Positions 19,839-28,695 are shown, counted from the stretch's first letter. The stretch is DNA of 64,000 nucleotides from an uncultured bacterium (GCA_943788935.1 CALSSE010000007.1:291871-355870), one strand, 5' to 3'. Numbers and translations are program-made. The notes: a model not told the origin generated them from the sequence alone.

Positions 19839-20936
19839 GTGGCTCTATTGATGTTTAAGCGACCTCAAAAGCTGCATTGGATACTTATCGTCTGTTTACT
19901 CTTGTTGTGCTCTATCAGCGTTTACAATCTAGAGGGGACGACGGGACCGCATATTAAAGATATGTACTTGAAGCAGTTGAAATGGTTATTGATCGCTTCT
20001 CCAGCTTTAGTGTTGAGCTCATGCATCAATCTCCACATGCTGCGACGACTCGCGCCGGTGATCTATATCACTTTTAATAGCTTGTTATTGTCTGTCTTAC
20101 TCATGGGTAAAGTCGTCAACGGTTCTCGACGATGGATCGATCTAGGATTCTTCAACTTTCAACCCTCTGAAATTGCCAAGATTGGGTTAATTATCACCCT
20201 CTCTACTTGGTTCCAACGCTATCCAAAACCAGTTTATGAGTTCTATGATATCTGTCTTTTAGGGATGATATTAGGCCTCCCAATGTCTTTAGTGTTCCTA
20301 GAGCCCGATCTCGGTCACACGCTTATGCTGATGTTGATCGCGGTGAGTATGTTTTGCATTGAACGATTTCATCGGAAGAGCCTTATCGGGCTCATTATTG
20401 GAGGAGTTACCTTGTCACCCCTAGTATGGACATTCATGCTAAAGCGTTACCAAAGAGAGAGGATATTAACTCTGATCGATGGCAAGGTAGACACTCTAGG
20501 CGCCGGATGGCATTCTCATCAAGCGGAGATCAGCATCGGAACGGGAGGTATACTTGGGCAAGGGAAGGGGATGGGGACCCAGGTTGCGGGAGGCTTTTTA
20601 CCTGAGAACCATACAGATTTCGTCTTTGCTAAACTCTCAGAGGAGAATGGGCTACTGGGAGCTAGCCTTATATTGGGTCTTTATTTACTAACGATCTTAT
20701 CTATCTTATACACCGCTCATACGGCAAGAGATCGATTTGGAAGACACCTCGCTCTCGGAGTAGCGAGTATGTTCTTTTGGCATATAATGATGAATATAGG
20801 CATGGTCGTTAATCTCTTACCCGTGACTGGGGTGACCCTACCTATATTAAGCTATGGGGGGACCTCTTTAGTCACCGTGTTTATCACCCTTGGTCTAGTG
20901 ATCGCTATACACGGTCAACGACAAATCTTTGAGTGA
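19839..20936 (+). CDS. rodA: Rod shape-determining SEDS glycosyltransferase RodA
   Basis: About 365 residues with about ten TM segments and SEDS hallmarks: GSRRWIDLGFFNFQPSEIAKIG (about 90-112), FLEPDLGHT with the essential Asp, a large extracellular loop with LPENHTDFVFA, and a C-terminal LPVTGVTLPILSYGGTSL. RodA polymerises lipid II and works with PBP2. Start is either GTG 19839 or, more likely, ATG 19851 (MFKRPQKLHW). It ends 4 bp before the end of a convergent gene, with no obvious terminator between. Confidence 0.95.
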   Translation: MALLMFKRPQKLHWILIVCLLLLCSISVYNLEGTTGPHIKDMYLKQLKWLLIASPALVLSSCINLHMLRRLAPVIYITFNSLLLSVLLMGKVVNGSRRWIDLGFFNFQPSEIAKIGLIITLSTWFQRYPKPVYEFYDICLLGMILGLPMSLVFLEPDLGHTLMLMLIAVSMFCIERFHRKSLIGLIIGGVTLSPLVWTFMLKRYQRERILTLIDGKVDTLGAGWHSHQAEISIGTGGILGQGKGMGTQVAGGFLPENHTDFVFAKLSEENGLLGASLILGLYLLTILSILYTAHTARDRFGRHLALGVASMFFWHIMMNIGMVVNLLPVTGVTLPILSYGGTSLVTVFITLGLVIAIHGQRQIFE

Positions 20937-20940
20937 GTTC

Positions 20941-22125
20941 CTAGAAATTAATGAGGAGATTAATGTCTGAGCTGAACCCTCCAGGGTCAGCTCCTACTTG
21001 ATGGTCAAAATTGAAGGCATACGCCATAGTGAATCCGAGGCCTATTTTATATTGGGACATGTAATGTAGCCCTCCACCAACGAGCGTACCGCTTATCAAT
21101 GGTGAAAAGGGGACTCCAAATATACCGCTAAGCCATAATCCTCTACTGGCATAGAATGCCCTCTCTTTGACTTTACTCTGACGAGGGGGGGGGATAGGGT
21201 CGCTTATACGTATGTTAAACTGGGTTAATAAGTCGGTAAAGATATGTTGTTGAGAGAGCGATATGATCCCTCGAAATGTAAGCAAATATTCTGCTTCTCT
21301 CCCAAAAAATAGGCCATAGCCATAGCCTAGTCTCCCGAGGCCTCTAACCGTTCCTTGACCCTGTCTAACACCCATACCTAAGATGAGCTCATGTAGATCT
21401 AGAGTCTTGGTTTTAGGTGGGGTAGCAAGCCGCTGATATGTTCCGATCGAGGTCTCAACGTTGAGATCTTTGAGCCCTCTCTTGGCTAGCGCTCCCTCAT
21501 CTCCTGAACGATAGCTCTCTGACCATATAACTTGATCAGCTTTATTATAGAGGCGCGCTATAGAGGTGAGTACTTGACGGTCTGCATCCCAAGATAGGCT
21601 CACCTCCAAGAAGGACTGAACACTTGAGTCGTCTTTAGGGTTAGCTACATTGCCCTTTTGAGTATTGCCCTGTCTAAATACTAGATCTGACCCTTCAATA
21701 GAGGTTTGTTGCCGTTTACACGATATACACTCTCTAATCTCGATAGAGCTCTCTTGGTGAAGGATAGCGATGAGTCTCGTCTCAGCCCAATCAGAGAGAG
21801 GGCTAGAGAGAGGCGGTCTAGGAACGATCGCTCGAATAGCGAGCGGGCTTATATAATCTAATCGTTGTACCTTTAGATCATCGACGATCAGTGTCAAAAT
21901 CGCTTGAGTGACCTCAGTGACTGTGACCCGGTCTCCATCGCCAATAATGTGTTTCAGTCTTTGCTTGATCTGTCTTGCAGGGATCGGTTTTAAGATTCCC
22001 ATTTGCGGCAAAGGTTCAGCAGAGGCGGGGACAGGGTTGGCCAAGAGGTAGTAACACACGAGTTGCGCGGTTAAGTAATGTCGAAATAACCGCACGAGAG
22101 GGGCGCTGTTCAAGATATCCTGCAC
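20941..22125 (-). CDS. Putative exported protein with C-terminal outer-membrane barrel-like region
   Basis: 394 residues from a GTG start. A hydrophobic segment (AQLVCYYLLANPVPASA, cleavage near residue 36) looks like a signal peptide with a long n-region. The middle part has helices and strands with a Cys pair (CISCKRQ) and an alternating beta pattern (SFLEVSLSWDADRQVLTSIARLY), somewhat like CsgG/FlgO-type periplasmic proteins. From about residue 255 the Gly/aromatic-rich alternating strands (GRLGYGYGLFFG, GLHYMSQYKIGLGFTMAYAFNF) and the terminal INLLINF with a final Phe suggest a small outer-membrane barrel. No family name is certain. The rod-like gene lies 9 bp upstream in the same direction. 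Confidence 0.55.
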   Translation of the reverse strand: MQDILNSAPLVRLFRHYLTAQLVCYYLLANPVPASAEPLPQMGILKPIPARQIKQRLKHIIGDGDRVTVTEVTQAILTLIVDDLKVQRLDYISPLAIRAIVPRPPLSSPLSDWAETRLIAILHQESSIEIRECISCKRQQTSIEGSDLVFRQGNTQKGNVANPKDDSSVQSFLEVSLSWDADRQVLTSIARLYNKADQVIWSESYRSGDEGALAKRGLKDLNVETSIGTYQRLATPPKTKTLDLHELILGMGVRQGQGTVRGLGRLGYGYGLFFGREAEYLLTFRGIISLSQQHIFTDLLTQFNIRISDPIPPPRQSKVKERAFYASRGLWLSGIFGVPFSPLISGTLVGGGLHYMSQYKIGLGFTMAYAFNFDHQVGADPGGFSSDINLLINF

Positions 22126-22134
22126 AGAGATAGA

Positions 22135-22476
22135 TCAGCGCTCTTCGCTCTTAGAGGGGGGTCCTAATAGCTCTAAGGTCTCTCTCTCCATATCTAATAC
22201 AGTTCTAGTAGCGGCTATATTGGCCTTGAAGGCCCATTCTCCCGTTTTAAGTCTAATCGCCTCCTCGCTGAGGTCTACCTCAGGACTCAAACCATCAGGT
22301 CCTCGACCCCATTGTTGACGAAGCACATGTCGTGGTCGTTGAGCTCCATTAAGCTCTACAGAGTCCCCGTTTGATGGCTCATCTAGACCCCATTTAGCGA
22401 TCCGACTAGCCGCGAGATTAACAGTAGAAGAGGCCTTCTTTAGCCCTTGAATATTTTGTTCTAGTGCGACTTTCAT
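22135..22476 (-). CDS. Short stand-alone flagellar rod-like protein (FlgC/FlgG-type ends)
   Basis: 113 residues. The N terminus (LEQNIQGLKKASSTVNLAASRIA) resembles the rod/hook N-terminal helix that normally reads LxAASxxLxVAANNIAN. The C terminus (EVDLSEEAIRLKTGEWAFKAN followed by IAATRTVLDMERETLELLG) resembles the Flg_bbr_C helix (VNLxEEMVxLIxAQRAYEAN). The middle that forms the rod body in FlgC (about 135 aa) is nearly absent. Rod proteins build the flagellar drive shaft, but no other flagellar gene is in the window. It may be a degenerate rod protein or a repurposed periplasmic helical-bundle protein. GAGAGAG precedes ATG 22476. Confidence 0.55.
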   Translation of the reverse strand: MKVALEQNIQGLKKASSTVNLAASRIAKWGLDEPSNGDSVELNGAQRPRHVLRQQWGRGPDGLSPEVDLSEEAIRLKTGEWAFKANIAATRTVLDMERETLELLGPPSKSEER

Positions 22477-22514
22477 TGGGTCTCTCTCCTCGCTTTACTC
22501 TATGCAATAGCCAC

Positions 22515-23336
22515 TTAACTTCGATCTTCTCCTAGATGATCCCATAATTCACTAATTCCTTCAACAAAACCATAGCCTCCATTAAGATCGGTGATCCATC
22601 TTGGGTGAGCGTTCATTTGAGAGAGAAAGGGGGCTATATTAGCGACGCCTACACCATATTGGAAGGCTTCGAACATAGGTTCATCATTTGCTGAATCACC
22701 AAAATATACCCATTGATCGAGCTGCTCTTCAAGCTCCATACTCCACAGCTCTTTAAATAGCTGACGCACCCCATCGAGCTTATTCCAAGCTCCGAACCAG
22801 CCGTTTACATGAATTGAGGAGATCTTAGCGTGCGCGCCGGCATCAATAAAACATTGAAGGATCCCTTGGACATCGCTAGGTGGTAAAGGAGGGACGTCTT
22901 CACAAAAGTCAATGGCGAGATCTAGCGCTCGATATGCTTGGTCAGAGGCCAATCCTGCGCCTGGAAATCGATTGAGAATCTCTTGGGAGAGTTTCTGAAG
23001 TTTGCTCTGGCTCTCTCGTCGCTCTTCTTGACTCGCAAAATAGCGCTGAATGAGTTTACCTTCGTGCATGTAGGCCCAAAGACCACCATTTTCACCGACG
23101 ACTGCATCTACCGGCCACATTCTAGCGATATGGTCAACCCAACCAGCGGGCCGTCCGGTAACAAGAACGACCTTGACGTCTCGTTCGCGTAGTTCATGGA
23201 GCGCTTGGAAGGCGCTAGGAATAAGTCTACCCTCCCAAGTCAAGGTGTCATCAATATCACTTAAGACGCCTTTGAGTTGAGAGATGTCAACAAGAGGGGA
23301 TGATATCTCTCGTTGTGTATCGTTCAAGAGCTTCAC
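22515..23336 (-). CDS. HAD-IIB family phosphatase
   Basis: 273 residues with all four HAD motifs: I LSDIDDTLT (about 26-34, nucleophile Asp), II LVTGRP (about 58-63), III Lys in NKLDGV (about 187), and IV YFGDSANDEPMF (about 217-228). The cap position and VVGENGG place it in subfamily IIB (Cof-type, sucrose- or mannosyl-phosphoglycerate-phosphatase-like). These are cytoplasmic sugar-phosphate phosphatases; the actual substrate is not evident. The gene stands between the rod-like gene and the zinc-finger gene on the same strand, with gaps of 38 and 106 bp. Confidence 0.85.
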   Translation of the reverse strand: MKLLNDTQREISSPLVDISQLKGVLSDIDDTLTWEGRLIPSAFQALHELRERDVKVVLVTGRPAGWVDHIARMWPVDAVVGENGGLWAYMHEGKLIQRYFASQEERRESQSKLQKLSQEILNRFPGAGLASDQAYRALDLAIDFCEDVPPLPPSDVQGILQCFIDAGAHAKISSIHVNGWFGAWNKLDGVRQLFKELWSMELEEQLDQWVYFGDSANDEPMFEAFQYGVGVANIAPFLSQMNAHPRWITDLNGGYGFVEGISELWDHLGEDRS

Positions 23337-23442
23337 TCGATACTCCTCTCACTCTGTCCGCAAGTATTCTTACTCTACTCACTCTATCAGCGTGTCTCAG
23401 AGTCTTCTTCGATTTAACGACGCAGAGACTACTATAAATGAC

Positions 23443-24759
23443 TCAGCTTGGCTTCGCATCACCACACTGTCCACACGCATCACGATAGGCGAAATTATGG
23501 TAGTCGCAACTTGAACAATTCCAGTCTCCTGGGCGACCATGATTTTGGCCGATCTCCCGCTCTGGACGCTGACAACCACAATCTTTACATGAGGTGCGTC
23601 GAGCAAAGTTAATGAAGCTGCAGTCAGGGCACTTCCAGTCACCGGGCTTCATACGTGGTCCTCGATGGTTTCCACGAACTCCGCTACCGCCACCATCGCC
23701 GTAACCACCACCGCCACCACCGCCACCGCCATAGCCGCCACCGCCACCACCGTAGCCACCACCGCCACCACCGTATCCACCACCACCACCACCGTAGCCA
23801 CCGCCGCCACCACCGTAGCCACCGCCGCCACCACCGTAGCCACCGCCGCCACCACCGTAGCCACCGCCGCCACCACCATAGCCACCACCGCTTGGTTGAG
23901 CGGCGCCGCCTGGTCGTGAGGCACCACAGTCTTTGCAGAATTTTCGGCGCGCGAAGTTGCTGAAGTTACATCGTTCACAATTCCAATCCCCAGGGCGACT
24001 TTCGCCGCTGTTCTGAGGACGCGGGTTTTGGGAAGGAGTATACCCCGGCTTAGCACTACCGCAATCCTTACAAAAGTTACGTCGAGCAAAGTTAAGGAAG
24101 TTGCAGCCATCACAACGCCAGTCGCCTGGCTTCTCTTGTACTGCAGGTTTATCTGACTTATATGAATCTTGATCTGACACAGCTACCATCCGAGCGTCGA
24201 GTTTAATGAGGTCGATGAGAAGTTTTGCGGCATTATGTGCTTTATCAATACCTGATTGTCCGCTCTCTGCGGCCTCAATCCCGAGATAATTTAATGCTTC
24301 GTTGAGTGATTGAGGTCTCTTTAGATAGAAATGCCTCTTAAATGATCGGCGGAGATTAACCCACTGATCGAGCCAACTGGGTAAGTTAAGCTCTTCGTCA
24401 GACGACTGCTCTTTTAGCACTAGCATCTGTGGATGTGTGTAGGAGATGATCATCAACTGCGAGGCATCGGCGGGTAAGTGATCGACCCACTCCTCGAGCT
24501 CTGCCATAATGTCTTCTAAGACATCACTCTGATCAACCTGTGATTGCCCAACTCCCGTCTCAGCCACACAAAAAGGAGTGAGCTCTGGGTGGACTTCAGG
24601 TCGAACAAAACGTTGAAAGTCGCTTGTGATCAAGAGCTCATCGGCGCTCACTGCTACCACAGAGAGTTCAATGATCTCTCTAGGATCAAGCTGCTTTGAG
24701 ACATCACATGTTGTCTCAGTGTTAAATACCAAATAGTACGTAGGGCTCACCGCTTCCAT
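23443..24759 (-). CDS. ERI1-like degenerate exonuclease fused to four RanBP2-type zinc fingers and a Gly-rich tract
   Basis: 438 residues from ATG 24759 (GTG 24762 is possible; TTG 24777 lacks a site). Residues about 8-186 align with the ERI1/3'hExo DEDDh exonuclease fold (YYLVFNTETTC, FQRFVRPEVHPELTPFC, TGVGQ, WVNLRRSF, GIDKAHNAA). Catalytic positions are mostly lost: Asp to Asn13, exo-II Asp to about His109, exo-III His to Gln168 and Asp to Lys173; only Glu15 remains. Zinc fingers of form W-x-C-x2-C-x10-C-x2-C use Cys 216/219/230/233, 261/264/275/278, 377/380/391/394 and 415/418/429/432. Three have the NFARR loop of ZRANB2-type RNA-binding fingers. A GGYGGGG low-complexity tract fills 291-359. 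Predicted single-stranded-RNA-binding protein; role unknown. Confidence 0.8.
   Translation of the reverse strand: MEAVSPTYYLVFNTETTCDVSKQLDPREIIELSVVAVSADELLITSDFQRFVRPEVHPELTPFCVAETGVGQSQVDQSDVLEDIMAELEEWVDHLPADASQLMIISYTHPQMLVLKEQSSDEELNLPSWLDQWVNLRRSFKRHFYLKRPQSLNEALNYLGIEAAESGQSGIDKAHNAAKLLIDLIKLDARMVAVSDQDSYKSDKPAVQEKPGDWRCDGCNFLNFARRNFCKDCGSAKPGYTPSQNPRPQNSGESRPGDWNCERCNFSNFARRKFCKDCGASRPGGAAQPSGGGYGGGGGGYGGGGGGYGGGGGGYGGGGGGYGGGGGGYGGGGGGYGGGGGGYGGGGGGGGGYGDGGGSGVRGNHRGPRMKPGDWKCPDCSFINFARRTSCKDCGCQRPEREIGQNHGRPGDWNCSSCDYHNFAYRDACGQCGDAKPS
23690..23890. repeat. 21-bp Gly-Tyr-Gly coding minisatellite
   Basis: About nine 21-bp units, read on the minus strand as seven-residue GGYGGGG repeats, inside the zinc-finger gene. 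Several neighbouring units are identical, implying recent slippage expansion. The units keep the frame. On the plus strand the same DNA is a His-rich or Thr-rich open stretch that I regard as an artefact. Confidence 0.85.
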
Positions 24760-24941
24760 CACTTTTCTGTTCTCCAATCGGTTTAAACGCTCCTAAGCTC
24801 TACTACCGTCTTACCAACCTCTCGGAGACTACTCAAGTATTATTCGAGTTGGATTGGCAAAGACCCAAGACTTGAGTGATCGTGTCTCTCTGCTCACTCG
24901 CTCGGCAAGAGGAGGATAGAGGAGGTCAATTTCGCTGATAT

Positions 24942-25526
24942 CTAAGATTCTTTGGAGAGGTATCGCCTGATTTTAACCTCAAGTTTTCTAGGGCTTGTCA
25001 TAGGGCTATAGCGTTCTATCTCCTCTGCTTTAGGTGAGATGAGGAACTTGGTGAAATTCCACTTCACTCTTTGACTATTAAGTAGACCTGGTGCTCTCGC
25101 TTTGAGGATCTGATAGAGGAGATGGGCGTTGTCACCATTGACCTCTAACTTCTCGGAGACTGGGAAGCTGATCTGGTACTTGAGATTACAAAATGCTTGG
25201 ATCTCTGAGGCGCCGCCGGGCTCTTGCTGGCCAAACTGATTACAGGGTGTAGCGATGATTAATAACCCTTGATCACGATAGGTTTGATAAAGAGATTCTA
25301 AACTTCGATATTGAGGAGTGAATCCGCAATGGCTCGCGGTGTTCACAATTAATAGGGTATGATCTTGGTAGTCAGAGAGATTAAGAGCCTCTCCATGCAG
25401 GTCTGTGAGCTTTACTTGGTAGAGTGCGTCTCTTGATGAGTCTTGGCTTAATGTCGCAGAGGTATCAGCAGGCGAAGAGTTGTGTTTTGAACGGGATTCG
25501 GACTGTTCAGCGTTATGATGTTTCAT
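24942..25526 (-). CDS. Glutathione peroxidase family protein
   Basis: 194 residues. GPx motifs: NTASHCGFTPQY with peroxidatic Cys67 (a Cys form, not Sec), ATPCNQFGQQEPG with the catalytic Gln and an extra Cys95, and KWNFTKFLI with the conserved Trp and Asn. The family reduces H2O2 or lipid peroxides using glutathione or thioredoxin. There is an unusual hydrophilic 34-residue N-terminal extension; no signal peptide, so it is probably cytoplasmic. The start overlaps the end of the upstream membrane-protein gene by 14 bp, indicating translational coupling in an operon headed by a Ser/Thr kinase. A glutathione synthetase gene lies at 32.0 kb. Confidence 0.9.
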   Translation of the reverse strand: MKHHNAEQSESRSKHNSSPADTSATLSQDSSRDALYQVKLTDLHGEALNLSDYQDHTLLIVNTASHCGFTPQYRSLESLYQTYRDQGLLIIATPCNQFGQQEPGGASEIQAFCNLKYQISFPVSEKLEVNGDNAHLLYQILKARAPGLLNSQRVKWNFTKFLISPKAEEIERYSPMTSPRKLEVKIRRYLSKES

Positions 25527-26496
25527 ATGATTTATACTTAACAGGCTTGAGGTAAAGAGCGGCGAGAAGTGTGAGCCCTGTGAATAGACCTACAAATGTT
25601 AGATAGAGTTGGAGGTCATCTCGTCGCTTCACCCCTACCTCAATTAGACAAAGTTTTGGTGAGAGAGTGACGCCTTGCCCTATCAATGATCGCCTAGCTT
25701 GGTGTCCTAACCCCTCCCACCAAATATTTCTTAAGATGCCCCGTGACTCTCCGCCTTGCATAAGTTTATCAAGCTCATTCAGACCTCTGCCTCTCAGCGA
25801 TAAAGCGATAAGAACCTCATTGGAGCTTGCTGTATTCTCTTGGTTAGATTGATCGGTAGAGGTATTTAGAGGAGGGTATAGGGGTATGATTAAGTGTTTT
25901 TTTTGATCTTTCCCTTTCCCTTCTATGATCTGTAAAGAGCGCTCTAGATCAAGATGTCCACTAAAACTTACATTGTGACTTTGGGGTTTATTAAGGAGCT
26001 CCGGTGACTGATAAATTGTGTGCAGATTGAGATCCCAACTCCCTCGATCTAGTCCATGCATGAGGAGAGGAGCCCCGATCAATGCCAAGAGGAGGACCCC
26101 GATAGCCATAAGCGAAGGGATCACGACCCACGGTAGATCATGACTCCCCATCTGAGCGTAGGCCTCTCGCTCATTTAGATGAGAGATGTCGGCTTCGGGC
26201 TTTGACCATTGAAGATGAGACCACAGCGCGTCAAAACCTTCTTGATGAAGATCTGAATAGAGACGAGCTCGCTTCATCTTATGATCACGATTAAATGCGA
26301 GGGTGAGTTCATAGACCCCCTGCTGTCTAATATGCCTTTTATACATATATTCGAGGTCATCAATGGGGATGACGTGAGTCTTTATCCCCATTTTGGCGAT
26401 GATATGCCCCTGCTTAATTTGTACGATTACATCGAAGATCGTATATCGGAAGAAGTAAGTTGGGTCAGTCTCCAAAGAATGAGGAGCTAGAGTCAT
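25513..26496 (-). CDS. Hypothetical membrane protein with two TM segments
   Basis: 327 residues, family not recognised. An N-terminal cytoplasmic part of about 125 residues has beta character (FRYTIFDVIVQIKQGHIIAK, YELTLAFNRDHKMKRARLY), resembling a PH-like domain. One TM lies at about 129-152 (IPSLMAIGVLLLALIGAPLL), then a periplasmic loop of about 135 residues, then a second TM at about 298-317. ATG 26496 overlaps the kinase stop by 4 bp (ATGA) and its own end overlaps the peroxidase start, so the three genes are tightly coupled. It could be a membrane partner or substrate of the kinase; this is inference from context only. Confidence 0.7.
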   Translation of the reverse strand: MTLAPHSLETDPTYFFRYTIFDVIVQIKQGHIIAKMGIKTHVIPIDDLEYMYKRHIRQQGVYELTLAFNRDHKMKRARLYSDLHQEGFDALWSHLQWSKPEADISHLNEREAYAQMGSHDLPWVVIPSLMAIGVLLLALIGAPLLMHGLDRGSWDLNLHTIYQSPELLNKPQSHNVSFSGHLDLERSLQIIEGKGKDQKKHLIIPLYPPLNTSTDQSNQENTASSNEVLIALSLRGRGLNELDKLMQGGESRGILRNIWWEGLGHQARRSLIGQGVTLSPKLCLIEVGVKRRDDLQLYLTFVGLFTGLTLLAALYLKPVKYKSYETS

Positions 26497-28487
26497 GGTT
26501 TGAACCGATTACCCTGTTGCTGTCGCGCGAAGAGCTGTTCTGAGACAGAAGATCTCTGTCGTGGCTTACTCTGTGGAGGTTGATAAGCGTGAGGCTTCAT
26601 CGCTTCTGGGGTATCATGAAGAGCGGTCGTCTCATTCTCTAGAAAGTTGGACTCATCATCGCTCAGTCGTTGGTCAAGTCGTCTCTCTGCATCATTAAAT
26701 AATGAGGCATGTTCAGACTGCTTCTCGGTATGATGTGTTGAAGATCTGATAGGGAGAGGGACAACAGCGCTAGAGATGACCTCTTCTTCTAGCACTTCTA
26801 GCTCTTCAATATCCTCTAGTGGTTCATCGATCTCTTCTAGCTGATCAGCGGATATGATCGAGGTATCAATCAGGAGTGGAGATGGACTGCTCGTGGTCTC
26901 CGTCAGTGATAAGTCTGAGTCTAAGAGAACATGATCTTTAATCTCTTCATGGACCATAGATGAGAGCGTGATCTGAGAGTTACTCATGTCATCAGAGATC
27001 TCGTTGGTTGGGAGGTCGTTGCTCGGGTCAAATGTTGCCGCCTTGTTAAGTCTCTCTGGGGATTCCTCCTGCGGCTTAGCCGGAGACTTAATTGTTGGAG
27101 TAGACGGCTCTATTGTCTCACCACTTTGATGTGGGTTTATTGACTGAGAAACGCTCTCGGTCTCTTTAAGTTTAGAGGTGTTTAACTGGAGATCTCTCTC
27201 TCTCTCGTGCCTTTCTTGGCGGTGATTACTCTGTTTTGCGTCTCTTTGGATATCTATCCCCTCCTCTATTTCGGGGATCTCGATTTGCTGGAGTCCGGGG
27301 AGAGTGTAGGGCGCAGAGATGAAGGTCATGACCATCGATTGAGAGGCTAAGCGATCAAATGGTGGCACTTGGCTCAATGTATCGAGAACCTCTTCCATAT
27401 CTTGAGGGCGACGTTGGGTCGCATCTTGAGTCATTGAGTCGAAGAGATCATCTATCGGACTAGGGAGTCCCTCAATAACATCGCTAGGCATAGGTGATCT
27501 TCTCCCGGGAAGTTCACCGATAAGCATCTCATAGAGGATTAACCCTAGAGCATAAATATCTACGGCTCTAGATTCATGTTGGGGGTCTCGGAGCAGCTCA
27601 GGCGCCATGTAAGCCACCGACCCAAAGCCCACATAAGATTGTCGACCGACTTGGGCGACTTGTTTTGCGATCGTTCGACTTAAGCCGAAATCAAAGATGC
27701 GTACATTCCCTCTCTCATCGAGGAGTATATTCTCAGGCTTAAGGTCTAAGTGCATCACTCCTTGTTGATGAGCATGTTGCATACCTAGACAAATTTGAGA
27801 GAAGAGGTTGAGAGCGACCTCAGGTTGCATCGGTCCATCTCTGAGGGCATCTCGTAAGCTACCTCCCATGTAAAGAGGCATCACATAGTAAGGTGGGGTG
27901 TGATGTACGCTAAGGTCAAGTATAGGACAAATGAAAGGGTGTGAGAGCTGAGCGAGCTGTCTAATATTTCTCTCGAGTCGCTTTTTAAGCGTACTCTTGC
28001 GGCCACTAGTAATGACTTCATCTATCCCCTCAAGGGTCTTGATCGCTACAGGACGTGCTGTTTTAAGGTGTTCCGCTCTCCATACTGAACCCACACCACC
28101 TCTTCCCACCCCTTCAAAGCGTATAAAGTGCTGATCAAAACGTTTTCCTGTGTTGACCTTTACCGCGCTATTGGTGAGTTTTCCTTCCTCGATTTCCTTG
28201 GCGAAGTGGTAGGCGATATCATCTGCAAGAGAGCTCAATCTGGCCCCATCTCCTTTGGCCGCTTCTATACCGCTAGAGGTTAGCTGAAGTACGTCACTTC
28301 TCTGATCGATGCTGATATATCCATAGCGATCGAGGAAATGCTCGATATTTGCAAAAGATAATGACAGCCCGCTCGCGGTGAGTCTGTGAACCTCGTTGCG
28401 ATAAGCGAACCGGTCCTCTACTTGATCCTCATAGATGGTCTTGAGTATGCTAAGCGCTTCATCGACGAGCCGGTTATTATTCTTCAT
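26493..28487 (-). CDS. Ser/Thr protein kinase with N-terminal winged-helix-like region and long disordered tail
   Basis: 664 residues. Residues 1-110 look like a small helical/winged-helix domain (LTASGLSLSFANIEHFLDRYG, LQLTSSGIEAAKG). The kinase spans about 120-375: Gly loop GVGRGGVGSV, VAIK (Lys150), HLDLKPEN at 246-253 where Leu replaces the Arg of HRD, DFG at 266-268, and YMAPEL. All residues needed for phosphotransfer are present, but the non-RD form suggests activation without classical loop phosphorylation. The C-terminal 290 residues are Ser/Glu/Gln-rich and probably disordered; no TM segment. It heads the overlapping operon with a membrane protein and glutathione peroxidase. Confidence 0.9.
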   Translation of the reverse strand: MKNNNRLVDEALSILKTIYEDQVEDRFAYRNEVHRLTASGLSLSFANIEHFLDRYGYISIDQRSDVLQLTSSGIEAAKGDGARLSSLADDIAYHFAKEIEEGKLTNSAVKVNTGKRFDQHFIRFEGVGRGGVGSVWRAEHLKTARPVAIKTLEGIDEVITSGRKSTLKKRLERNIRQLAQLSHPFICPILDLSVHHTPPYYVMPLYMGGSLRDALRDGPMQPEVALNLFSQICLGMQHAHQQGVMHLDLKPENILLDERGNVRIFDFGLSRTIAKQVAQVGRQSYVGFGSVAYMAPELLRDPQHESRAVDIYALGLILYEMLIGELPGRRSPMPSDVIEGLPSPIDDLFDSMTQDATQRRPQDMEEVLDTLSQVPPFDRLASQSMVMTFISAPYTLPGLQQIEIPEIEEGIDIQRDAKQSNHRQERHERERDLQLNTSKLKETESVSQSINPHQSGETIEPSTPTIKSPAKPQEESPERLNKAATFDPSNDLPTNEISDDMSNSQITLSSMVHEEIKDHVLLDSDLSLTETTSSPSPLLIDTSIISADQLEEIDEPLEDIEELEVLEEEVISSAVVPLPIRSSTHHTEKQSEHASLFNDAERRLDQRLSDDESNFLENETTALHDTPEAMKPHAYQPPQSKPRQRSSVSEQLFARQQQGNRFKP

Positions 28488-28695
28488 CTTACACTCTTCT
28501 TATTTAAGGTTACCTTACTGTGGCACTCATCATCATGGTAAGTGCTACATCGGTCAACCTCAAATCTAACCTTGAGGGATTGAGTAAGTAAGTTTTTACA
28601 ATACTAATGGGTATGTCCAATAAGAAGGGCCGGCCATGAGGTCAGAGGCCATCACCTCTGTACAAAGAGCTCTAGAGGTTCCTCCTTAGAGTGAC
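28488..28695. other. Intergenic region between RND exporter and kinase genes
   Basis: 208 bp on the upstream side of the kinase gene. It holds the palindrome GGCCGGCC (about 28628-28635) and a perfect 6-bp hairpin CAGAGG/CCTCTG (28643-28660, 6-base loop) on the downstream side of the exporter gene. There is no T tract after the hairpin in the minus direction, so a rho-independent terminator is not supported. The kinase promoter is presumably here but cannot be placed. Confidence 0.35.

Noticed and set aside
23655..23963. His-rich plus-strand open frame opposite the zinc-finger gene
   Set aside because: It is the antisense reading of the GGYGGGG repeats; composition is fully explained by the minus-strand gene.
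28643..28660. Hairpin CAGAGG/CCTCTG as terminator of the RND exporter gene
   Set aside because: No T tract follows on the minus strand; stem short.
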